Shown: positions 1-9,348, counted from the stretch's first letter. The stretch: DNA of 64,000 nucleotides from Candidatus Pantoea formicae (GCF_011752625.1 NZ_VWXD01000008.1:124001-188000), one strand, 5' to 3'. The notes: a model not told the origin generated them from the sequence alone. Translations and numbers: made by a program.

Positions 1-402
1 CCAAGACAGCCCAGCCGCCACGCCAGCGAAGAAACGTGCTGCAAGAGTTAGCCAGTAGTGTGAGGACCATGCGGTAACTGAGTTAAAAACAAGGAAGCCG
101 ACTATTGCGAGTAACAATACAGTTCTACGACGCCAACTCCGGGTTGCCACCGTTAAAGGTATCGCAGCCAGCAACGACCCCAGTGCATATGCTGTGACGG
201 TTTGTCCAGCAAGCGAGTTGGAAATACTAAGACCCTTTGCCATTTGCGGTAACAACCCTGCAGGCAGCGTTTCTGTAATGATGCAGATGAAACCCGTCAT
301 TGCCAGCGCGAGTAGCGCTGGAATAGGCAGCCTGTCATCGGCTTCGGCAGAACGCCGACCAACAGCATCATTTTTCGTATCGAGCGCGATGTCTTTCTCC
401 AT
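1..402 (-). CDS. MFS drug/metabolite exporter, N-terminal part (cut by window edge)
   Basis: This leftward reading frame opens at the ATG at 402 and runs off the window, giving the first 134 residues. The translation shows a polar head of about 25 residues, then hydrophobic helices with MFS (DHA1, YdhP/AraJ-like) character: TGFICIITETLPAGLLP, then a helix with AYALGSLLAAIPL, the loop RSWRRR and a third helix. The family exports drugs, sugars or metabolites by proton antiport across the inner membrane. It is divergent from the TetR gene at 611, with three operator-like repeats between them, so it is probably that regulator's target. The substrate cannot be inferred. Confidence 0.85.
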   Translation of the reverse strand, partial: MEKDIALDTKNDAVGRRSAEADDRLPIPALLALAMTGFICIITETLPAGLLPQMAKGLSISNSLAGQTVTAYALGSLLAAIPLTVATRSWRRRTVLLLAIVGFLVFNSVTAWSSHYWLTLAARFFAGVAAGLSW

Positions 403-421
403 AAATCCTTCTGTACTTATA

Positions 422-575
422 TATCGAATGGTATGTATTTAGATGTAAGGTCGCATTGGGTCATCACTTAGCACTTCAAAATAAAAGAGATTAACCTGCT
501 CGCTCTAATATTGTATCGATCAGTACATTATTGGGGGGAGTTTCCTTTGTCAACCTAATATGTATCGTTTAGTAT
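422..575. promoter_or_regulatory. Three repeated TetR-type operators between exporter and regulator
   Basis: The motif TATCG-N4-GTAY occurs three times: 422-434, 514-526 and 563-575. The middle copy, TGTATCGATCAGTACA, is a near palindrome centred on GATC. They lie in the divergent control region of the exporter and TetR genes, so autoregulation plus exporter repression is the natural reading. The repeats are seen directly; the protein that binds them is inferred from position. Confidence 0.6.
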
Positions 576-610
576 ATTACTGCTGCACAGGTGAACCGCG
601 GAGAACACGA

Positions 611-1225
611 ATGGCTAGCATGGGACGACCAAGAACCTTTGACCGGGATAAAGCAATTGAAGATGCCATGTATCTTTTCTGGCAGCATGGCTATGAATCT
701 ACGTCCCTGACCCAACTGAAGGCGGGGATAGGGAATGGCATCTCTGCGCCGAGTTTTTACGCTGCTTTTGGTTCCAAAGAAGATTTGTATCGTGAATGCA
801 TACAATGTTATCTGGCTTCGTATGGCCAGGTGACCAGACGACTTTGGGATAGCACTGTTTCGCCGCGTGAAGCCATGGAAACGACTCTGCAAGACTCAGC
901 CCGAATGCAATGCGAGGTGGGTCACCCTTCAGGCTGTATGGTAGCGCTGGGCGCATTATGTGCGACTTCAGTGGAAAATACAGCCATTACTGAGCCGCTC
1001 ACGCGATCTCGCGATAGAACCCGAGCGGGTATATTAACCACCATTAAGCGCGGGATTGAGGCTGGCGAGCTCAAAAAGGATGTTGACGTGAAGGCGCTGG
1101 CGGCATCTTTCAGTACATTTCTCTTTGGTCTCTCTATTCAGGCGCGTGACGGAGCGAGTATTGAAGAGCTGCTTAGTGCCATCACTCAAATCATGCAGCT
1201 GTGGGATTGTTGTAGACAGGATTAA
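611..1225 (+). CDS. TetR/AcrR-family transcriptional regulator
   Basis: A 204-residue regulator. The N-terminal helix-turn-helix domain (GRPRTFDRDKAIEDAM, then a recognition-helix region reading ISAPSFYAAFGSKEDLYREC) is typical of the YxaF/BdcR-like TetR subgroup, followed by an all-helical ligand domain. I place the start at the ATG at 611, which opens MASMGRPRTF, because the upstream ATG at 560 would add an unconserved leader and overlap the third operator. It is divergent from the exporter at 402. It probably represses the exporter until a ligand binds; the ligand is unknown. Confidence 0.85.
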   Translation: MASMGRPRTFDRDKAIEDAMYLFWQHGYESTSLTQLKAGIGNGISAPSFYAAFGSKEDLYRECIQCYLASYGQVTRRLWDSTVSPREAMETTLQDSARMQCEVGHPSGCMVALGALCATSVENTAITEPLTRSRDRTRAGILTTIKRGIEAGELKKDVDVKALAASFSTFLFGLSIQARDGASIEELLSAITQIMQLWDCCRQD

Positions 1226-1302
1226 TCAGCTGGCTGTGACATGCACCCCAATGGTCCCTTCGGGTACAGGGCGGGCCCCCAGCCCGACTGTGTTGTGATT
1301 GA

Positions 1303-2211
1303 TTAATCTGCAATTTTCGTCGCAACATCATTTAATGCGTCAATCACCGCTTTTACTGAAGGTTTTGCCGATGTCCCCTTTGGTAATGCGATTGACACCT
1401 TTCTGGTGAGGTCTGGGCTGATGTTTACGGTTGTCAGGCCATTCAGCACGCCGTCCATCTGCAGCATCAACGTGGGGAGGAGCGTGACAAGGTCGGTTTG
1501 TTTCACCAGATGCAATGAGGCTGCCGAATTCTTGTAATTCGCTATCACTTTTGGCACAACACCTGCGGCATGAAAGGCCCGAATTAAAAAAGAGTGATAA
1601 TGCATAGCGGACAGGTTTAACGCCCACTTCTCGTTGGGCATTTCTTTTAAACGGATGACTTTACGCCCTGCCAGCCTGTGCGTCGCTGCCATCACCGCTA
1701 CAAACTTATCGGTGCACAGTGGGAAGAAGTCGAGCTTCTCGGTGAAGGGGCCGGTATCCACCATATCGTCAATGATGGCGATATCGACCTGATTTGCCGC
1801 CGCCGCTTTAATCGCCTCTGCCGGTTCAAGCTCGACCACTGACAACGTCAGCTGTGGATAGCTGTCCGAAAGCTGCTGGAACACGCCAGGCAATATACCG
1901 ACGCCCGCCGAGCCAAAGGTTGCCAGGCGGATTTCGCCCACCACTTCCGCTTTACCCTTTGCGAGCTCTGACTCCATGTCATTCACCATGCGGAACAGCT
2001 CATGGGATTGCTCTACCAGACGCTTACCCGCGGGCGTTAACTCAATTCGTTTGCCCACACGTTCAAACAATGCGGTTTCCGCTTCTTGTTCTAACTGTGC
2101 CAGCTGCTGAGAAACGGCGGGGCGGGTCAGGTGAACAGCTTCTGCGACGGCGGTAATAGTGCCCAGAACAGAGAGTTCGGAGAGCAGATGGAGGCGACCC
2201 AGATTCAGCAT
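1303..2211 (-). CDS. LysR-family regulator, last gene of the DUF4392 operon
   Basis: A 302-residue LysR-type regulator: an N-terminal winged helix-turn-helix at about residues 5-62 (AVAEAVHLTRPAVSQQLAQL) and a periplasmic-binding-protein-like inducer domain from about 90. A good ribosome site (AGGAATTGTC) precedes the ATG. It lies 46 bases after the first-listed DUF4392 gene on the same strand, so it may be co-transcribed with the pathway it controls, which is unusual for LysR genes that are normally divergent. It is the local candidate to act at the palindromes at 9407-9476, but this is inference. Confidence 0.85.
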   Translation of the reverse strand: MLNLGRLHLLSELSVLGTITAVAEAVHLTRPAVSQQLAQLEQEAETALFERVGKRIELTPAGKRLVEQSHELFRMVNDMESELAKGKAEVVGEIRLATFGSAGVGILPGVFQQLSDSYPQLTLSVVELEPAEAIKAAAANQVDIAIIDDMVDTGPFTEKLDFFPLCTDKFVAVMAATHRLAGRKVIRLKEMPNEKWALNLSAMHYHSFLIRAFHAAGVVPKVIANYKNSAASLHLVKQTDLVTLLPTLMLQMDGVLNGLTTVNISPDLTRKVSIALPKGTSAKPSVKAVIDALNDVATKIAD

Positions 2212-2257
2212 GACAATTCCTGTGTTTTCCTCGAGGTCGCCTCTGCCTGCGTTAAAA

Positions 2258-3265
2258 TCAGCTCAGCAGGGTGCGGACCACGGTATTGATGAGTTGCGTC
2301 ATCGCCAGATGAGATTCAAAGGGGATGCCGTCAACGTTAGCATCGGTGATACCTTCAACCGAGTTGATAAGTCCAACGTTGACGCCCCGGCGCAGCAGGC
2401 GACCTTCCATATCCGGAGTATGCAACAGACGGGCATTTTTCTCACGCGCCGCCATCGCCGCCACAATGGCGTAGCAGCCCCAGTTAGAACAGGCCGCCGC
2501 CACCAAAACGTCAGCTGGCGTGACGGCACCAATGCCACCTCCGCATTCACACGAACCTTCATTCCCAAACTTCACCGCCTGCTGCACGGCGTCATTGACC
2601 AGGCCCATGCCAATCTCGTTCCCGCCGTCCCCGACGGCAACGGTGGGAATATCCCTGCGCAGCGCTTCATCAAACACGAAGTCGATGCGGGCGCGCTCCA
2701 TGCCGTAGTTGATACCCCGCATGCTGTAGTAGATACCGTTTTTGTTGCGCCCAACGCGCTCGGTCGAGAACAGCAGTGAAGGTTGACGTGAGTCCAGCAG
2801 CTCATTTGCGGCCTTAGGGGCTTCTTCATCCGTTACCGGGAAGGATTCCACGCAGACGGTGGCCAAGCTTTTGTCTTTGTTTGCCTGCACAACCTGCCAG
2901 TAAGGTAATACGGTCAGGCCCGCTTCAGTCAGGATGGCTTCCATCGGACCGCGCAGCGTTTCTTCAATTAGCACGGTACAGGTTGCGTTTCTGGCCAGCA
3001 CCAGCGCGCGCACGATCGCAGCCAGACCGGCAGGGCCGTCATTCTCTCCAATGGTGGGAGAGAGCCAGGCACGTGATACTGAGCCCGTAGTCACAATCAC
3101 GTTATCGCCGGGTTTTACCGCCAGTAACGCATCAGCTGCGGCGCCCACCAGCGGTTTGCCAATTTGCTCGCGCGCGCTGGCAAACAGCTGTTCAACACCG
3201 CGCCCGCCGAGATCCAGTGAAATGAGCTGGTCAAGGTGGTTATCAAATGCAGTCATGGAATTCAT
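2258..3265 (-). CDS. DUF4392 / D-glutamate cyclase-family protein (copy 1)
   Basis: A 335-residue protein matching the C-terminal half of mammalian D-glutamate cyclase (DGLUCY), which cyclises D-glutamate to 5-oxo-D-proline. Family signatures are visible in order: ENDGPAGLAAIVRAL, RVGRNKNGIYYSMRG, AVGDGGNEIGMG, a CSNWGCYA turn and NVDGIPFESH near the end. The ATG overlaps the stop of the preceding PLP enzyme (ATGA) and follows AGGAG, so the two are translationally coupled. It is paralogous to the gene at 4588-5592. The exact substrate is unproven; an amino acid related to D-glutamate is the fair inference. Confidence 0.85.
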   Translation of the reverse strand: MNSMTAFDNHLDQLISLDLGGRGVEQLFASAREQIGKPLVGAAADALLAVKPGDNVIVTTGSVSRAWLSPTIGENDGPAGLAAIVRALVLARNATCTVLIEETLRGPMEAILTEAGLTVLPYWQVVQANKDKSLATVCVESFPVTDEEAPKAANELLDSRQPSLLFSTERVGRNKNGIYYSMRGINYGMERARIDFVFDEALRRDIPTVAVGDGGNEIGMGLVNDAVQQAVKFGNEGSCECGGGIGAVTPADVLVAAACSNWGCYAIVAAMAAREKNARLLHTPDMEGRLLRRGVNVGLINSVEGITDANVDGIPFESHLAMTQLINTVVRTLLS

Positions 3266-4563
3266 ACGGGTTCTCCTAGAATTAATTCAGCCATGGCGTG
3301 TTTATCGCTGATAAGCAGAGCAACCTTATCCAGCGATGCATTGACGGCTTTCATGATGGCGTTTATTCCGCCCACACGGTCAATGGCGTTCGATGCCGGT
3401 TTGAGCCGTAATGAGACGCGGGCTCCGGGCTGACCATGGGTGTTAACGGTTAAAATGCCGAAGTCGCGCAGTAGCACCATACCCAGAGCTGCCGTGGCCT
3501 CGCACGGAACAATGTGGTTATCGGTGTGGGCAATGCAGGCGCGCTTGAGGATGATTTCGAGGACCTGATCTTCATGAACCATCGGCCCCAGGTCGCTGGT
3601 TTTGACGCAGTCCCCCAACAATGCACTCAGGCCAGACGCCAGTTCCTGGCCCGCTTCGGCTTCCTGGCGCAAATGATCAGGGTTGTAATGTTCCAGTGAG
3701 CGCACGACACCTGCAGTGATCGGCGCGCGTGCCTCCATACCGTATTCCGCGCCTTTTGCCGCGGCTGCCGCGATGTATTGCTTTTTACCCGCCAGAATAC
3801 CGGCACGTGGGCCCGGCAGGCCTGCCTTGTCACAGTTGGTGACGGTGAGATCTGCGCCAAAGGCAAGGCTCTTGATCCCGCCATGCAGCACGGTACGCAG
3901 ACGCGCGCCGTAGGCTTCATCCAGAAACACAATGATGTCGTTCCTGCGGCAGTGGGTCACAATAGCCTGGGTTATCTCATCATCCATGCGTTCAAGGCTG
4001 CTGGTAACCGTGGTGATAACCACCAGGGCAGGGCGATTAAGTTCGATGGCCGCACGCCACTGCGCGTCGCCCTGGATTTCGATGGCTTTCACCCCGGCGA
4101 GCTTTGCGCCACGGTTCACCGAAGCATGTGAACGACCTCCAGGCGGAACGACCGAGACCACTGGTTTGTCAGCAGCCAATGCGGCAATAACGGAAACAAT
4201 GGCCGCGCTGGTGCGGTTAAATGTGGCAACACTGTCGCCATCACCGCCACCCAGATGATCCAGCGCCAGCTCGCTAAGGCGTTCGGCGACCAGCCCAGGG
4301 CCCACCCACTCTTCACATGCCGTGTTCAGATCTTCGGGCTTAACCAGAAAGTCACGCTGATTACCGGTGAAGATCCCAATCGAATCCGCTCCCAACTCTC
4401 TCACGCGCTTGGCCGCAACGGCCTGGCCATGGCGAAGCCGGCGACCCTCATCGGTGCTGCTGCGAATGATGCTGCCACGCGCAAAGCTGACCACTGGGTC
4501 GATTTCAAAGCCAAAGCTGTCTCTGAGAACCACGCGGTTCCCCTCTTTTTCGGTGAGTTTCAT
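3262..4563 (-). CDS. SelA-like / fold-type I PLP-dependent enzyme
   Basis: A 433-residue PLP enzyme of aspartate-aminotransferase fold. Residues IVFLDEAYGAR carry the cofactor-binding Asp (about D215), and TNCDKAGLPGPRAGIL carries the probable Schiff-base lysine K246. The DK..GPRAG context resembles SelA and D-glucosaminate-6-phosphate ammonia-lyase-type proteins rather than common transaminases. It sits between two D-glutamate-cyclase-family genes, 24 bases after one and overlapping the other by four. A lyase, racemase or aminotransferase step on the imported amino compound is likely, but I cannot say which. It does not look like true SelA: there is no selenoprotein context. Confidence 0.75.
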   Translation of the reverse strand: MKLTEKEGNRVVLRDSFGFEIDPVVSFARGSIIRSSTDEGRRLRHGQAVAAKRVRELGADSIGIFTGNQRDFLVKPEDLNTACEEWVGPGLVAERLSELALDHLGGGDGDSVATFNRTSAAIVSVIAALAADKPVVSVVPPGGRSHASVNRGAKLAGVKAIEIQGDAQWRAAIELNRPALVVITTVTSSLERMDDEITQAIVTHCRRNDIIVFLDEAYGARLRTVLHGGIKSLAFGADLTVTNCDKAGLPGPRAGILAGKKQYIAAAAAKGAEYGMEARAPITAGVVRSLEHYNPDHLRQEAEAGQELASGLSALLGDCVKTSDLGPMVHEDQVLEIILKRACIAHTDNHIVPCEATAALGMVLLRDFGILTVNTHGQPGARVSLRLKPASNAIDRVGGINAIMKAVNASLDKVALLISDKHAMAELILGEPV

Positions 4564-4587
4564 GACTATTTTCCTGCTTAATAGTGA

Positions 4588-5592
4588 TTACAGTGAAATG
4601 CTGATAATGCTGCCGAGCATACGCGTGAAGGCCATGTGGGTTTCCAGATCGATGCCATCTACGGCTTCTTCCTGAAGTGAGGTTGCGCCATCTCTGGCAC
4701 CCGCAGCCACACAAGCTGCAATAAGCGCCTTTTCGCACTCGGGTATATGTGTAAGATCCAGGCGTTTAAGTAACCATGCCAGTGCTGCTGTCACCGCGTA
4801 TGCCCCCCAGTTTGAAACGGAAGCCGCCACCACTACGTCAGTTGAGGTCACGGTAATCACCCCCGACGGGAACTCACCATGAGACTTCGCGCCATAGGGA
4901 TGCGCTAACGCGACCTGCTCCCTGACGGCGCCAAAACCGACTTCGTTCCCGCCATCGCCGATACCAATCGTCAGTACCTGTTTCTGGTGGGCCATATCGG
5001 CCAGCAGATACAGGTGTCCGACCTGATCCGGGGTGCGAAAATCGCCTCTGACACCATGAAAGATCCCCTCAGCGTTGGGGCCATCCCGTTCAACAAAAAT
5101 GATGGACACGGGATTAAGGTCAGAAAAAATGCTTTCACACATTTTCATCCCTTCCGCTTTGCCTTTGGCGAAGGAAACACCGCTGATCGAACCCCTGCCG
5201 GTGAGCTGGCTCTGGATGACGTTGCGACAGGCTTCAACCGGCGGCAGATGGTCGTGTTCTGTGGCAATCAATACATGGCAGTCAAATCCTTCAGCAAGGG
5301 CTCTGGCGAGCGCCAGTGCGCCCGGCGGTCCATCGGTCTCACCATACGGCAGGTTGGGGGCAATCCCTGCACCGGTGGCAATGACCACCACTTTGCCCGG
5401 AGACAACACGCCGGCTAATTTCTTCGCTGCCAGCATCGCCAGCGGCTCACCGTGATGCTCACGGCATATCCGGTAAAGCTGACTGACATAGCCGGAGGGT
5501 AAGCCTTTTCCCCTGAGGGGACGCATCTCCAGCGACATCAGCTGATCGATGCGCTCTCCCACGAGCAGTTCGTGATTGGTTGGCGTCATCAT
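4588..5592 (-). CDS. DUF4392 / D-glutamate cyclase-family protein (copy 2)
   Basis: A 334-residue member of the same family as the protein at 2258-3265, but clearly diverged. It shows ETDGPPGALALARAL, FVERDGPNAEGIFHGVRG, TIGIGDGGNEVGFG, VSNWGAYAV and AVDGIDLETHMAF. I start it at the ATG at 5592, whose ATGA overlaps the stop of the transporter gene; an upstream start in the same frame would only read through transporter codons. Two paralogues in one operon suggest a heteromer or two substrate stereoisomers or steps. Activity is inferred from family membership. Confidence 0.85.
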   Translation of the reverse strand: MMTPTNHELLVGERIDQLMSLEMRPLRGKGLPSGYVSQLYRICREHHGEPLAMLAAKKLAGVLSPGKVVVIATGAGIAPNLPYGETDGPPGALALARALAEGFDCHVLIATEHDHLPPVEACRNVIQSQLTGRGSISGVSFAKGKAEGMKMCESIFSDLNPVSIIFVERDGPNAEGIFHGVRGDFRTPDQVGHLYLLADMAHQKQVLTIGIGDGGNEVGFGAVREQVALAHPYGAKSHGEFPSGVITVTSTDVVVAASVSNWGAYAVTAALAWLLKRLDLTHIPECEKALIAACVAAGARDGATSLQEEAVDGIDLETHMAFTRMLGSIISISL

Positions 5593-6914
5593 TTGTTGAT
5601 ATCGATCTTGTAAGTTTCTTTGGTCAGGAAGATGCAGACTAGGGTGATCGCGGCGGCGGCGATAACGAACCATGACACGGCTGAGGAACTCCCAGTCGAG
5701 GTAATCAGCCAGGCCGCGATAATGGGTGTTGGTGCACTGGAAACGATGCCTGATAACTGATAGGCCGTTGACGCGCCGCTAAACCGGTACTTGGTGGGGT
5801 ACTGTTCTGCGTATATCACACCGTGCAGGGAACCGGTGGATGCATGGCCTAGTCCCAGCCCCAGACTCAGTGCAATCGTGATATAGACCGGGTCGGCCGT
5901 GTTCAGCAGCTCAAAGAAAGGGAAGGCGTAAACGGCGAAGAACAATGCGCCGAAGCCATACACCACCTTGCGGCCCACTTTATCAGACAGCCAGCCAAAG
6001 ACGGGCTGCATAAAGAGATCGACCGCTGCTGCAATCAGCAGGGCATTAGAGGCAACGCTGCGTGGGATATGCAGATGTTCCGTGATGTAGCTAAGGGAAT
6101 AGACGGTGATCAGGAAATAGCCCACGTTTGCCACGGTCTGGAAGAAAGCCATAACGATGGTTTTCTTCTTCTCGTATTTCACGACGTTCATCAATGGCGC
6201 TTTTTCAACTTCGCCTTTGCGCGCGATCGCTTCAAACGCTTCCGGTTCACTGACCTGCAGGCGGATATACAAACCCACGGCCAGCAGGGCGAGGCTAAAG
6301 ATAAACGGAATACGCCAAGCCCAGCCATAGAACTGCTCATCCGGTAGAGAAGAGACCAGCGCAAATGCACCCGCGGAAACCAGCAGACCGGCGGGTACGC
6401 CCATCTGCATGGTGCTGCCCCAAAGCCCACGGCGGCCTTTCGGCGCATGCTCAACGGACATCAGCGCTGCGCCACCCCATTCGCCGCCCAGTGCGAAGCC
6501 CTGAATGATGCGTAAGACAATAAGTAGAATCGGCCCGAGATATCCGCCTTGATCGTATGACGGCAAAAAGCCAATCGCGGCGGTACACAGGCCCATCACC
6601 ATCAGGGTAAAGACCAGTAATTTCTTACGACCCATACGATCGCCAAAATGACCGATGACCATCCCGCCAATCGGGCGTACGACGAACGCGACCGAGAAGG
6701 AGATCATCGACATCAGCGTCGCCATCGCAGGTGACAGATTGGTAAAGAATACGTGCGGAAAGACCAGCGCGGCTGCCGTGCCATAGATGAAGTAGTCGTA
6801 CCATTCAATGGTCGTCCCGATGAAGGATCCCCAGGCTGCTTTTACTGAAGTCCGGGAAATGGCGTCGGAACCTGTGTTGGTGTGCAATGCGTCGGCTTGA
6901 ATATTCTGGCTCAT
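5589..6914 (-). CDS. MHS-family (ShiA/ProP-like) proton symporter
   Basis: A 441-residue inner-membrane transporter with 12 predicted helices. The metabolite:H+ symporter signatures are clear: an early SFIGTTIEWYDYFIYG, then GHFGDRMGRKKLL between helices 2 and 3, and RIIQGFALGGEWGGAALM. Relatives import small organic acids, betaines, shikimate or alpha-ketoglutarate. It overlaps the next gene by four bases and lies 54 bases after the aldehyde dehydrogenase, so it is the likely uptake system for the substrate of this operon. Confidence 0.9.
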   Translation of the reverse strand: MSQNIQADALHTNTGSDAISRTSVKAAWGSFIGTTIEWYDYFIYGTAAALVFPHVFFTNLSPAMATLMSMISFSVAFVVRPIGGMVIGHFGDRMGRKKLLVFTLMVMGLCTAAIGFLPSYDQGGYLGPILLIVLRIIQGFALGGEWGGAALMSVEHAPKGRRGLWGSTMQMGVPAGLLVSAGAFALVSSLPDEQFYGWAWRIPFIFSLALLAVGLYIRLQVSEPEAFEAIARKGEVEKAPLMNVVKYEKKKTIVMAFFQTVANVGYFLITVYSLSYITEHLHIPRSVASNALLIAAAVDLFMQPVFGWLSDKVGRKVVYGFGALFFAVYAFPFFELLNTADPVYITIALSLGLGLGHASTGSLHGVIYAEQYPTKYRFSGASTAYQLSGIVSSAPTPIIAAWLITSTGSSSAVSWFVIAAAAITLVCIFLTKETYKIDINK

Positions 6915-6968
6915 GTCTTACCCCCGATGGGACGGGCACATGCAGGATGTGCCCTTTATTAGTTTTAG

Positions 6969-8456
6969 TTAGACGTTAATGGTTACGCTCTTCCGTGCGG
7001 TGTAACTTTCCAGGGCGCTCTCAATGGAGTACTCCGCGCCAATGCCGCTGCGTTTTGCGCCGCCGTAGGACATGCCTGGGATCTGGCCGCCTGCACGGTT
7101 AACCTGCAGCCAGCCCGCGTCGATCTGTTCTGTGACGCGGAACGCTGCGGTGACGTCTTGGGTGAACACGTAGGCGGCCAGACCGTAGACGGTGTCGTTC
7201 GCCATGCGAATCACTTCTTCTTCGGTTTCAAAAGGAATGGCCACCAGCACCGGGCCAAAGATTTCCTCTTTGCAGACGCGCCAGCTGTTATCAATGCCGG
7301 CCAGCACAACCGGAGACGGCATAAAACCTGCGGCCTGTTCCACCGGCGGCGGAACTTCACCCAGTAACACTTCCGCACCCTGATCAAACGCTTCTTTAAT
7401 AAACGCGCGCACCTCGTTGTAACGCTCCGCATTGATGATGGCGCCAATGTCGGTCTGCTCATCCAGCGCATCGCCGATTTTCATTTCGCGCAGTTTTGCG
7501 ACCACGCGTGGCATCACCTCATTCCAGACGCTTTTGTGCACGTACAAGCGTGAACCGGCGGTGCAGGACTGGCCCTGGCGGGCAAAGCGCATCGCTGCAA
7601 TCACGCCGTTCACCGTGTTATCAAGGTGCGCCGGTGCTGCCGCGTCAGCGAAGACGATGCAAGGACTCTTGCCACCCAGTTCCAGCGTAGCCCGGCCAAT
7701 GCGGTCTGCTACTGCATGTGCAACAAGCTGGCCAACTTCTAACGAACCGGTGAAAGAAACTTTTGCCACGTCATCGTGTGTGGACAGCGGTGCACCTGCA
7801 TCCAGTCCGGTGCCGGTAACAATGTTAAATACGCCAGCCGGGAATATATCTGCTGCGAGTTCTGCGACTTTCAGCACCGCCAGCGGGGCATCCTCTGCGG
7901 GTTTGAGCACCAGCGTGTTGCCCGTACCCAGTGCCATACCGATTTTGACCGCAGCAAGCACCAGCGGTGAGTTCCACGGAATGATGGCACCGACCACGCC
8001 CAGCGGTTCGCGGGTGGTGTAACTGAACAGACCCGGTCCCAGCGGCAGGGTTTCCCCTTTCTGCTCGGCAATTACACCACCGTAGTAGCGCAGCACTTCC
8101 GCCGCGCTCTGCGTTTCCGGACGGCTCTGCGTACGCAATGCGTTGCCGGTTTCTGCTGCCAGCACCCGGGCGATCTCTTCACAGTTCGCCGTAATGCGGT
8201 TGCCCAGTTCGATTAGCATGGCACCACGTGCACGCGCTGCCAGACGACGCCAGGAAGGGAAGGCGGCTTTTGCGGAAGTGATTGCGCGGTCAACGTCTAC
8301 GGACTGACTGGCACCGATCTTGACGATCTCGCTGCGGAAGCACGGGTTGATGACAGAAAGTGTCTGGCCTTCAACCGGTGTCTGCCATTTACCGTCAAAG
8401 AACAGGCCGGTCTGGCCGGCTGCTGGAAGGTTAAGTTTATGGTTTACGTTGCTCAT
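6969..8456 (-). CDS. NAD(P)-dependent aldehyde dehydrogenase
   Basis: A 495-residue aldehyde dehydrogenase superfamily enzyme, full length. Visible: the cofactor/oxyanion Asn in IIPWNSPL (N162), SFTGSLEVG, general base E259 in LELGGKSP and nucleophile C298 in RQGQSCTAGS. I use the ATG at 8456, 11 bases after the previous stop, behind GAGGGGAAG. In this operon it most likely oxidises a semialdehyde formed from the amino substrate; the specific aldehyde is unknown. Confidence 0.9.
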   Translation of the reverse strand: MSNVNHKLNLPAAGQTGLFFDGKWQTPVEGQTLSVINPCFRSEIVKIGASQSVDVDRAITSAKAAFPSWRRLAARARGAMLIELGNRITANCEEIARVLAAETGNALRTQSRPETQSAAEVLRYYGGVIAEQKGETLPLGPGLFSYTTREPLGVVGAIIPWNSPLVLAAVKIGMALGTGNTLVLKPAEDAPLAVLKVAELAADIFPAGVFNIVTGTGLDAGAPLSTHDDVAKVSFTGSLEVGQLVAHAVADRIGRATLELGGKSPCIVFADAAAPAHLDNTVNGVIAAMRFARQGQSCTAGSRLYVHKSVWNEVMPRVVAKLREMKIGDALDEQTDIGAIINAERYNEVRAFIKEAFDQGAEVLLGEVPPPVEQAAGFMPSPVVLAGIDNSWRVCKEEIFGPVLVAIPFETEEEVIRMANDTVYGLAAYVFTQDVTAAFRVTEQIDAGWLQVNRAGGQIPGMSYGGAKRSGIGAEYSIESALESYTARKSVTINV

Positions 8457-8466
8457 TTTCTTCCCC

Positions 8467-9348
8467 TCAGTTTTGTGCCAGGCGCAGGTTGACCAGTTCT
8501 TCGTACAACTCATTAACGCTGGTGGAGTCCTTGCCACCCAGACCTTTCTGGCGTGCGGCGTTATAGGTCTGCATGACCAGCTGGCCCAGCGGCATGGAGT
8601 AATTTGAGAACTCTTTCAGGCACAGGGAGATGTCTTTGTGCATCAGGTCGATGGCGAAGTTGGCTGGGCGTTCTGCGGTGAACAGTGTTTTTGGCAGATA
8701 ATCGAGCATCTTGCTGCCCGCCAGACCAGCGGAGAAGACTTCGCACAGCACGTTCAGATCCGCACCCGCTTTTACGCTGACGGACAACACTTCGCCCAGC
8801 GCCACGGTGTTGATAGCCGTTAACAGGTTGTGGCTCAGCTTGGTCAGCTGGCCCGCACCGGTGTCACCGCAGTGAACAATGCGTGAGGACAGCACGGACA
8901 GAACCGGACGAGCGCGCTCAATCACCTCTTCGCTGCCCCCTATCATCAGCACCAGGTTACCCGATGCGGCACCTGCCACTCCGCCGCTGACCGGCGAGTC
9001 GAGGAAGTAGACGTTTTTACGGGCGCACTGCGCGGCGATATCTTTGGTGGTCGCCGGGTCGACGGTACTGAAATCAATCACGATGGCGCCCGGAGAGACT
9101 TTGGTCAGCACACCGGTTTCGCCAACCACGGCGTCGGTGAAGGTTGCAGGTGACGGTAGACTCAGCATGATAATTTCTGCGCCTTCAGCTGCCTCAGCTG
9201 GGCTACCGGCAGCGGCCGCACCCTGCTGCTTCAGTCCATCCATCGCTGGGGCATAAGGGTCATAGACATTCAGTTCATGGCCCGCTTCCAGCAGGCGGGA
9301 CGCCATGCGGGAACCCATACGACCTACACCAATAAATGCAATTTTCAT
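8467..9348 (-). CDS. 3-hydroxyisobutyrate dehydrogenase-family oxidoreductase
   Basis: A 293-residue beta-hydroxyacid dehydrogenase (MmsB/GarR/GlxR family). The dinucleotide motif FIGVGRMGSRMA lies at residues 5-16, the substrate-binding DSPVSGGVAGA at 117-127, and the catalytic lysine K170 with N174 in GQLTKLSHN. Its ATG follows GTGAGGTAACG and makes it the first gene of the seven-gene operon. It would interconvert a 3-hydroxyacid and its semialdehyde, pairing naturally with the aldehyde dehydrogenase next to it. Confidence 0.9.
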   Translation of the reverse strand: MKIAFIGVGRMGSRMASRLLEAGHELNVYDPYAPAMDGLKQQGAAAAGSPAEAAEGAEIIMLSLPSPATFTDAVVGETGVLTKVSPGAIVIDFSTVDPATTKDIAAQCARKNVYFLDSPVSGGVAGAASGNLVLMIGGSEEVIERARPVLSVLSSRIVHCGDTGAGQLTKLSHNLLTAINTVALGEVLSVSVKAGADLNVLCEVFSAGLAGSKMLDYLPKTLFTAERPANFAIDLMHKDISLCLKEFSNYSMPLGQLVMQTYNAARQKGLGGKDSTSVNELYEELVNLRLAQN

